Shown: positions 14,937-20,872 of the stretch, in pieces
How the letters are laid out: each line of letters begins with the position of its first letter
Position numbering within the stretch: the stretch's first letter is position 1
Assembly: GCA_964628055.1 (NCBI GenBank)
Contig: CAZVNL010000036.1
Location: 1-22,839, forward strand
DNA: 22,839 nucleotides
DNA from: CAZBEL01 sp964628055
GTDB lineage: Bacteria; Fidelibacterota; Marinisomatia; Marinisomatales; TCS56
Reading direction: 5' to 3'
Position numbers and translations under genes: made by a program
Notes under the pieces: generated by a model
Database searches by the model: none
What the model saw: the letters and a program-made list of their open reading frames with translations, nothing else
What the model was told of the DNA's origin: nothing

Positions 14937-16208
14937 ATGTCACACCTCTACGAAACCTTGCGGAAAAAAATACCGGAGTGGCGGTACGAGGTTAAACAAC
15001 TCATCGATGCCAAGGGAGACGTTGCCATAAGTAACGTAACCCTGGCGCAAGCGTACGGGGGAATGCGGGGAGTAATAGGACTGGTTTGTGACACCTCTTC
15101 CGTTTCACCGGATACGGGGTTGATTATCCGTGGACGCCCTCTTTTAAGTATTACCAATATCTGGCCGGAGGAAGTTTTCTACCTGTTACTCACGGGGGAC
15201 TTGCCCGACGAAACCGCGTTAAAAGACCTGCAAGCCCAGCTCACCGAGCACCAGGAAATTCCTGCTTACGTCTGGGAGGTTTTAAAAGCCATGCCGGCCA
15301 ACTCCCATCCCATGGTCATGTTCAACACGGCGATCCTAGTGATGGAGAAAGAATCTATCTTCCGGCAACGGTATGACGAAGGCATCGCCAAGCAGGAGTA
15401 TTGGAAGGCAATCTTGGAAGATGGGATTCGCCTGGTGGCCAAGCTGCCGGGGATTGGTGCCGGCGTCTATCGCTTGCGGTTCAACAAGGGGGATTTCATC
15501 ACTCCCGACCCCCAATTGGATTGGGGCGCCAACTTCGCCCATATGCTAGGGATCGAAGACCCCGACGGCACCTTAAAGAAACTCATGCGCCTGTACCTCA
15601 TGCTCCATTGCGACCACGAGGGGGGTAATGCCAGCGCCTTTACGGCCCTAACGATTGCTTCCACCCTTTCCGATCCATACTACGCCGTCTCCGGGGGCTT
15701 AAACGCCCTGGCAGGACCGCTACACGGGTTGGCCAACCAGGAATGCCTGAAATTTGTCCTGGAGATCAGGGATCATTTCGACGGTGTTCCCAGTGAAGAA
15801 GAGTTGCAGAAATTCGTGTGGGAGCGCTTGAACAGCGGGCGGGTGATTCCCGGCTACGGACACGCCGTCCTGAGATGCCCGGATCCACGCTTCACGGCCT
15901 TCATGGAATTCGGGAGCGAACATATCCACGACGATCCCGTCTTCACCATCGTCCAAAAACTCTTCAACGTGGTACCAGGTGTCTTGAAAGAACAGGGGAA
16001 GGCCAAGAATCCCTGGCCCAATGTGGATGCGGCCTCGGGCTCTTTGCTTTACCATTTTGGCATGACGGAGTTCAGTTTTTACACCGTCTTGTTTAGTATC
16101 TCCCGGGCCATGGGAATGGTCTCCCAGATGGTCATCAACCGGGCCCTGGGGATTCCCATCATGCGGCCGAAATCAGTTACCACCACCTGGTTGAAAGCCA
16201 ATACGTAG
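14937..16208 (+). CDS. gltA: Citrate synthase, eukaryote-like type
   Basis: Condenses oxaloacetate and acetyl-CoA to citrate at the entry of the TCA cycle. The 423-aa length and layout match the mitochondrial-type citrate synthases known from Geobacteraceae and some other anaerobic bacteria rather than the E. coli hexameric form. The three catalytic residues are visible: His227 in CDHEGGNASAF, His309 in PGYGHAVLR and Asp364 in PNVDAASG (pig enzyme His274, His320, Asp375). An AGGAG precedes the ATG. The N-terminus starts directly with the enzyme fold (no targeting extension). It follows the GAF gene by 29 nt and precedes mdh by 158 nt, the latter with its own likely control region. Confidence 0.96.
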   Translation: MSHLYETLRKKIPEWRYEVKQLIDAKGDVAISNVTLAQAYGGMRGVIGLVCDTSSVSPDTGLIIRGRPLLSITNIWPEEVFYLLLTGDLPDETALKDLQAQLTEHQEIPAYVWEVLKAMPANSHPMVMFNTAILVMEKESIFRQRYDEGIAKQEYWKAILEDGIRLVAKLPGIGAGVYRLRFNKGDFITPDPQLDWGANFAHMLGIEDPDGTLKKLMRLYLMLHCDHEGGNASAFTALTIASTLSDPYYAVSGGLNALAGPLHGLANQECLKFVLEIRDHFDGVPSEEELQKFVWERLNSGRVIPGYGHAVLRCPDPRFTAFMEFGSEHIHDDPVFTIVQKLFNVVPGVLKEQGKAKNPWPNVDAASGSLLYHFGMTEFSFYTVLFSISRAMGMVSQMVINRALGIPIMRPKSVTTTWLKANT

Positions 16209-16327
16209 ATCGACTGGCCCTGCCTAACAGCTTTTGAGACTACCGGACTGCCAAGTCTCCAGGAACTTTACCTCCGGAGGCGGTGGTAGTTTGTTGCTAG
16301 GTCGTAATTAAACATGGTAAGCTTTAG

Positions 16328-16341
16328 ACTTAATATTAAGT
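16328..16341 (+). promoter_or_regulatory. 14-bp perfect palindrome upstream of mdh
   Basis: ACTTAATATTAAGT is a perfect 14-bp palindrome ending 25 nt before the mdh ATG and 12 nt before its GGAGG ribosome-binding site. It overlaps the region where a -10 element (TAATAT) could lie, so it is a plausible repressor operator. The same 158-nt gap also holds GAGACT (16236-16241) paired with AGTCTC (16254-16259) and the 10-bp palindrome CCTCCGGAGG (16271-16280), but no U-run that would make a plain terminator for the citrate synthase gene. Confidence 0.4.
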
Positions 16342-16366
16342 GAATCATTAAACGGAGGTTCATAGA

Positions 16367-17302
16367 ATGCAAAGAAATAAGATCGCCTTAATAGGCGGTG
16401 GACAAATTGGCGGCAATTTGGCGCTCCTGGCCACCCAGAAAGAGTTGGGAGATGTGGTTATCGTGGATATCCCCCCGGCGGAGGGAATGATCAAGGGGAA
16501 AGCTTTGGACATCATGCAGTTGCGTCCCCACGACGGGTACGACGTGAACTTAGCGGGGAGCTCCGATTACGCCACCATTGAGGGAGCGGACGTGGCCATC
16601 ATTACGGCGGGTGTCCCCCGGAAGCCGGGCATGGACCGGGAGGACCTGTTGAAGGTGAACATCGGGATTATCGCCGACGTGGCTAATGATGTAAAACAGT
16701 ACGCCCCGGAAGCCTTTGTCATTGTCCTGTCCAATCCGTTGGATGCCATTGTGTATTCTTTTTACCAGCTTTCCGGCTTTCCCAAGAACCGGGTGGTGGG
16801 CATGGCCGGCGCCCTGGACACTGGTCGCTTTCGCACCTTTCTCTCCATGGAAACGGGCTATTCCGTCCAGGACATTCAATGCATGGTTTTGGGCGGTCAC
16901 GGGGATACCATGGTTCCCATCACGCGCCTGGCCACCATCGGCGGGGTACCCGTGACGGAAATAGTCCCCAAGGAACGCTTAGACGCCATCGTGGAACGGG
17001 TGCGTTTCGCCGGGGGCGAGATCGTGAGACTATTTGGAAGCGGCTCCGCTTACTTTGCGCCCGCTCAGAGCGCCATCGAAATGGCCGAGGCCTATCTCAA
17101 GGACAAGAAACGGGTGATCCCCTGTGCGGCCCTCTGCGAAGGGGAATACGGCATTGACGGCTACTTTATCGGCGTCCCCACCGTAATTGGGGGCGGCGGC
17201 GTGGAAAAAATACTGGAATTCGAGCTACTCCCCGAGGAAAAAGAAGCCCTCATGAATACCTACGAACACGTAAAAAAGACCGTAGCCGAGACGGGACTGT
17301 AA
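16367..17302 (+). CDS. mdh: Malate dehydrogenase, LDH-like type
   Basis: NAD-dependent interconversion of malate and oxaloacetate. It is a 311-aa Rossmann enzyme: the nucleotide-binding loop IGGGQIGGN lies near residues 8-16, the acidic residue after beta-2 is the Asp of VIVDIP, the active-site loop contains PRKPGMDRED with the substrate-contacting Arg pair that marks MDH rather than LDH, NPLDAIVY follows, and the catalytic His is in GGHGDTMVP. This is the LDH-like MDH class found in many anaerobes. GGAGG at 16354-16358 sets the ATG. Together with the upstream citrate synthase and the distal korAB-fumC operon it completes a local set of TCA genes. Confidence 0.96.
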   Translation: MQRNKIALIGGGQIGGNLALLATQKELGDVVIVDIPPAEGMIKGKALDIMQLRPHDGYDVNLAGSSDYATIEGADVAIITAGVPRKPGMDREDLLKVNIGIIADVANDVKQYAPEAFVIVLSNPLDAIVYSFYQLSGFPKNRVVGMAGALDTGRFRTFLSMETGYSVQDIQCMVLGGHGDTMVPITRLATIGGVPVTEIVPKERLDAIVERVRFAGGEIVRLFGSGSAYFAPAQSAIEMAEAYLKDKKRVIPCAALCEGEYGIDGYFIGVPTVIGGGGVEKILEFELLPEEKEALMNTYEHVKKTVAETGL

Positions 17303-17605
17303 GCTTGGTGGTTTAGCGGGAGGCGAACGTTAAATAAAGGGAGCGGTTACTAACAGGATCGTGACGCGGCGTCAATAGTGAGTATTGGAGATAACCTCCT
17401 AAGCCTGGGTCTTGGGGAACGTTATTGACCTTTATTCTATCCTGGTTGATATGTTCTTTGAAGAATATTTTCAGTAGCGCTTGAGAGGAGGAAACGATTC
17501 TTTTATTGACAAATGTTTTTAGGTGTTTTATCGGAACGTGCATTTTCTATTCTTTTGGGGTAAATCAAATTCTCTAAAACCTATGACAGTTACCAGTTTC
17601 TGACA
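17303..17605. other. Intergenic boundary between mdh and the defence operon
   Basis: 303 nt between the convergent ends of mdh and the DUF499 gene. No gene, integrase site or tRNA is visible. TGACGC, G, GCGTCA (17362-17374) is a small interrupted palindrome of uncertain meaning. The part nearest the defence operon (about 17440-17600) is AT-rich. I see no clear target-site duplication that would mark an island border. Confidence 0.4.
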
Positions 17606-20416
17606 TCATTCGATTTGAATTTTATCTGTTAATTGCAGGTCTTCAAGTATCTGTTTTAAATCACTTTCGAAGTTCTGGGAAAACTGTTTTTCTACCGTAA
17701 CTATGCAGGTTAATCCGATTTTTAGGTCCGAACCACTCCGCAACTTCGGTAGCACCTTTGTTCCCAGCCGGTTCCATATCTCTGGCGGTACGTCACCGGA
17801 AATTCGGAACGTCCGTGCTCCTGCACTAGGCGTAGGTTCTGGTTCTGTCTCAGGACTGGGACCTGGGGTCGGCTCGCCGCGCCCCCCGACAGGCGTGGGT
17901 TCAGGTCCAGGAGTAGGTTCCGGCTCAGCCCCCGGTTCCGGCAGGGTTTTCAGTATACTGGCCTTTGACTTCAAGAGAAGGAATACACCCGATTCAAAGG
18001 CTACCTCGTCAGCCCCGAGCGGTTCGTTGAACCATACACGCTCATACGTGCCGCTTGCCTGCGCCGTGCCCTGCGCGGCAGGCAGGTCAGGCTTCTGGCC
18101 GGAAGCCAGCCCAAAGTCACCCTTGGAAACAAACTCAACGATCTTACCGCGCAGTGTGGTATCCGGATCAAGCAGGCGGGTCAGCGATCCGTTGAGGAAG
18201 CTCTGGCGGAGACTCGCCAGCGGCCACGCGCCGGCTTCCTTCAGGGCGGGTGGCCAGTTACGTTCGATGTAACCTGCGCCTACGGACTCGTTGAGAAGGG
18301 CCTGGGATTTCAGTGCGGTGATAACGCGCCCGCAGAGCGTCTCACCACCGCTGGAATGTCCTGCTCCGAGATCAATGGTCTTTAGTCCATCCGGCTCCTG
18401 GCTGTCTGCGATGACAACAAAACGATAGCCACCCCAGACCTCATCTTTAGCCGCTTCCTCGGCGTCAGAGACTTTCGATTGTATATCCGCCCGGTCAGCA
18501 CGGTCGAAATCGCCGCCCAGTGTTCCCTCGGCAATCTCCTTGGCCACGCGCTTCCATGCCAGCCAGAGTTCCACCTTGTCACGGAGGTCACGGCCCGGCC
18601 TCTTGACACACCAGACAAGCGAGGCGGGGTACAGTCTTGGTGATTTACCTCGTTGTCTGGTCCATTCCGCGATCTGCTCGCGTAGTGTTCCGCTTCCCGT
18701 CCATTCAGAGTCGGGATCGACCATTACCAGGGTAAGCCTCGGCGTGTCCTGCACGGATGACCCATCGGCCGGGAAAGGAACAATGGGAATGCTCGCACCC
18801 CTGCCAAACTCTTTCTGGACAAGCAATCTCATGGCAGGCTTGATCTCGGTGTCTTCATCGAGAGATGCGCGCCGGTCATTCACGACCTTTTTCATGGTCG
18901 GCTGGTGGCTTATCTTGAAGCCGTCCGAGCCCACGCGCCGGATGAAGTACGACTTGTCTTCCAGCGCAAACGCGGCGTTGTCCACGGAGGTCGTGTCCAC
19001 CTCGGGCTCGCCCAAGGCGAACCGCAGTTCTGGCAGGTGCGCTACCTTGTCAACCTGGCCCCCAGACGACTCAAAGAGAATCGTGGTGGCAACCCTGCGA
19101 TGGATATTGCGCAGCGCTCCTTTGGTATCGGCATCAAGGGCGCGGGCGTGGGACTGCGCTCCGGAAATATCGGAATCGATGGCCGCTACAAGGCGGGATT
19201 CCCCGAGCTGCCCCAGCACCACGCTGCGAAATTCCGGCACATCCAGGGGCGCTGACCCGAGGGTGATTACCGGCTCGCGCCTGGCCTCGGTGAATCCGGT
19301 TCGATAAGCCCAGGAAATCCACTGCGCAAGCATGGCGAGCGTCCCGCGCGTCTGCTGATACTGGGAAAGGGCCTGCCACTTGCGTTGAAACACCGATAAT
19401 GTCGCAGGATGGAACGGGTAGCAAACCTCAAATCGCTTGCGCAGGTACTCTCTGGACTTGGCTTCCGTGGTAGTGCTATCCACAGCCGTCCATTCCGGCG
19501 GAAGTTGCGCACGCCGATCAAAGCACCAGTCCGCGTATGCCTTGCATATGTTCTTGCGAACCCTGTCGCTGCCAATATCCTCGAAAAGACGACGGCGGAC
19601 CACTTCGCTGATTTCGGTCTCGTCGTTCGCAATGAGGTCTTTAGCCACCCGACGGACGACCTTTGTAATCTTGTCCTGCCACTGCATGTCCCATTCGGTC
19701 ATCTCAACCTGGCTTCGAGGCAAGCTGATGACCGCCGCGCCCTGAGTAGTTCCGGTGGTAGCCACGGTCAGGTTCTGGATGAAGGCGTGAAACTGGTCGG
19801 CCATGCCCCGGTGCCGGTTCAGGAAGTTGAGCACCTCATCGAAGAGCAAAAGCACCGGACCGCCCGCTGCCTGGAAGACGCGGGCAAGCGCCTCCGTACC
19901 CGGCGGCGTGGTCTTCGCCGCCGCGCCGAGCTCCTTGACGCCCTTGTCTCCGGCAAGCTGCCGGGTGACATCGATCCATGGCGTCTCCCGTCCTTCTTGG
20001 GGGTCCCAGGCGTTGCCCACAAAGGTAGCGACCCTGGCCTGGGGAACGGTGCTTATACCCGCTTCCTTGATCAGGGCATCAACACCCGGATAGCCTTTCG
20101 CCTTCTCTCCGTTTGTAACAAGGTGATAGAGAGCTGTCAGCGTGTGGGTCTTGCCGCCGCCGAACTGAGTGATAAGCGTCATGACAGGCGCTGTGTTCAC
20201 TGTCTCGCCGGAAAGCCGGCGAAGCACCATCCCCGCGTGCTCACGCAGCGCCCGCGTGAAGCAAGTCCGCGCAAAAAACTGCTCGGGCTCCCGGTAATCC
20301 TCCGGAGCGGTCCTGGCGATGACCTGCTCCAGGTGGATGGCGAACTCGTCCGGGTTGAACGAGCGGCCTTCCCTTACTTCCTTGCGCGGTGTAGCGACTT
20401 TATACCAAGCTTCCAC
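17606..20416 (-). CDS. DUF499-family AAA-type ATPase, partner of a DUF1156 methyltransferase
   Basis: A large P-loop ATPase (936 aa) recurrently encoded beside DUF1156 DNA methyltransferases in defence islands; its precise activity is not established. The start MEAWYKVATPRKEVREGRSF is the family's typical N-terminus. Walker A is QFGGGKTH (84-91) and Walker B VLLLFDE (188-194), both intact. The central region has further helical AAA-like and DUF499-specific parts. At about 824-867 there is a Pro/Glu/Thr-rich linker with repeated EPTPGP-like units, followed by a small C-terminal domain of about 69 residues (868-936) beginning RTFRISGDVPPEIW. The start is GTG with GGAGG 6 nt upstream. It is the last gene of the visible operon, separated from the methyltransferase by the four-helix-bundle cassette. 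It ends with TGA, so this genome also uses TGA as a real stop. Confidence 0.88.
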   Translation of the reverse strand: MEAWYKVATPRKEVREGRSFNPDEFAIHLEQVIARTAPEDYREPEQFFARTCFTRALREHAGMVLRRLSGETVNTAPVMTLITQFGGGKTHTLTALYHLVTNGEKAKGYPGVDALIKEAGISTVPQARVATFVGNAWDPQEGRETPWIDVTRQLAGDKGVKELGAAAKTTPPGTEALARVFQAAGGPVLLLFDEVLNFLNRHRGMADQFHAFIQNLTVATTGTTQGAAVISLPRSQVEMTEWDMQWQDKITKVVRRVAKDLIANDETEISEVVRRRLFEDIGSDRVRKNICKAYADWCFDRRAQLPPEWTAVDSTTTEAKSREYLRKRFEVCYPFHPATLSVFQRKWQALSQYQQTRGTLAMLAQWISWAYRTGFTEARREPVITLGSAPLDVPEFRSVVLGQLGESRLVAAIDSDISGAQSHARALDADTKGALRNIHRRVATTILFESSGGQVDKVAHLPELRFALGEPEVDTTSVDNAAFALEDKSYFIRRVGSDGFKISHQPTMKKVVNDRRASLDEDTEIKPAMRLLVQKEFGRGASIPIVPFPADGSSVQDTPRLTLVMVDPDSEWTGSGTLREQIAEWTRQRGKSPRLYPASLVWCVKRPGRDLRDKVELWLAWKRVAKEIAEGTLGGDFDRADRADIQSKVSDAEEAAKDEVWGGYRFVVIADSQEPDGLKTIDLGAGHSSGGETLCGRVITALKSQALLNESVGAGYIERNWPPALKEAGAWPLASLRQSFLNGSLTRLLDPDTTLRGKIVEFVSKGDFGLASGQKPDLPAAQGTAQASGTYERVWFNEPLGADEVAFESGVFLLLKSKASILKTLPEPGAEPEPTPGPEPTPVGGRGEPTPGPSPETEPEPTPSAGARTFRISGDVPPEIWNRLGTKVLPKLRSGSDLKIGLTCIVTVEKQFSQNFESDLKQILEDLQLTDKIQIE

Positions 20417-20430
20417 GTCAACCTCCGGTT

Positions 20431-20468
20431 GAAAGGCAAAAGTAAAAAGTAAAAATGCAAAAATAAGA
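20431..20468 (+). repeat. A-rich repeat, 3' flank of the four-helix-bundle cassette
   Basis: A purine-rich tract built from units such as GGCAAAAGTAAAAAGT. It is A-rich on the plus strand, opposite to the tract on the other side of the four-helix-bundle gene, so the two flanks form an inverted repeat sharing AAGTAAAAAGTAAAAA then GCAAAA. It lies between that gene's stop and the ribosome-binding site of the DUF499 gene. Confidence 0.7.
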
Positions 20469-20475
20469 GATCATG

Positions 20476-20844
20476 TTAGCTTCTTCCTTTTTTGGTGTTT
20501 ACGATTATTGCGCCGAGAATTTGTGCTATTTCCTCGGCTTCATGCTGAAGAGACTCGCTTTGTGATTTGCCGCATTCACCGGATTCGCGAAGCAAACGAA
20601 GCCAATAAACTGTCTCGCGGGCTTCTTTCAAGGCAATGGCATTTTTGTTGATGAAATCCGCCCGGCTCTGTCCCGCCTGGGCTTCCTCTACATTCGCGCC
20701 AATCGAAGTCCCAGAGCGCAATAATTGTTTTCCCAGCGTTCTGCCAACTCCAGGTCTTTCATCGAGCTCCCGACACAACCCCACTATTTCAAGAGCGAAC
20801 TTGAAGGTCCTTTCCTTGATGTCCCGTGGTTTCTTCTTTTCCAT
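20476..20844 (-). CDS. Four-helix-bundle protein (S23 / 23S rRNA intervening-sequence type)
   Basis: A 122-aa helical protein of the family first known from intervening sequences in 23S rRNA genes (bAvd-like fold). Typical parts are FKFALEIVGLCREL in helix 1, the conserved turn GKQLLRSGTSIGANVEEAQAG (split here by my reading at about 43-62), then NKNAIALKEARETVYWLRLL and a last helix before the basic tail. The molecular role is not settled; members often occur as lone cassettes or with diversity-generating retroelements. No reverse transcriptase is near. The ATG and its purine-rich leader lie in the flanking repeat, 28 nt after the methyltransferase stop. It interrupts an otherwise standard methyltransferase-ATPase pair, so it looks like an inserted cassette rather than a core part. 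Confidence 0.88.
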   Translation of the reverse strand: MEKKKPRDIKERTFKFALEIVGLCRELDERPGVGRTLGKQLLRSGTSIGANVEEAQAGQSRADFINKNAIALKEARETVYWLRLLRESGECGKSQSESLQHEAEEIAQILGAIIVNTKKGRS

Positions 20845-20872
20845 TTTTTCCTTTTGCCTTTTTACTTTTTAC
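20845..20872 (-). repeat. A-rich repeat, 5' flank of the four-helix-bundle cassette
   Basis: On the minus strand this is GTAAAAAGTAAAAAGGCAAA plus AGGAAAAA. It fills the entire 28-nt gap between the methyltransferase TAA and the four-helix-bundle ATG, and provides the purine-rich leader for that gene. It is inverted relative to the tract at 20431-20468 and matches the two tracts inside the methyltransferase gene. Confidence 0.7.

Noticed and set aside
16209..16300. Rho-independent terminator between citrate synthase and mdh
   Set aside because: GAGACT/AGTCTC and CCTCCGGAGG can fold, but neither is followed by a run of T on the transcribed strand.
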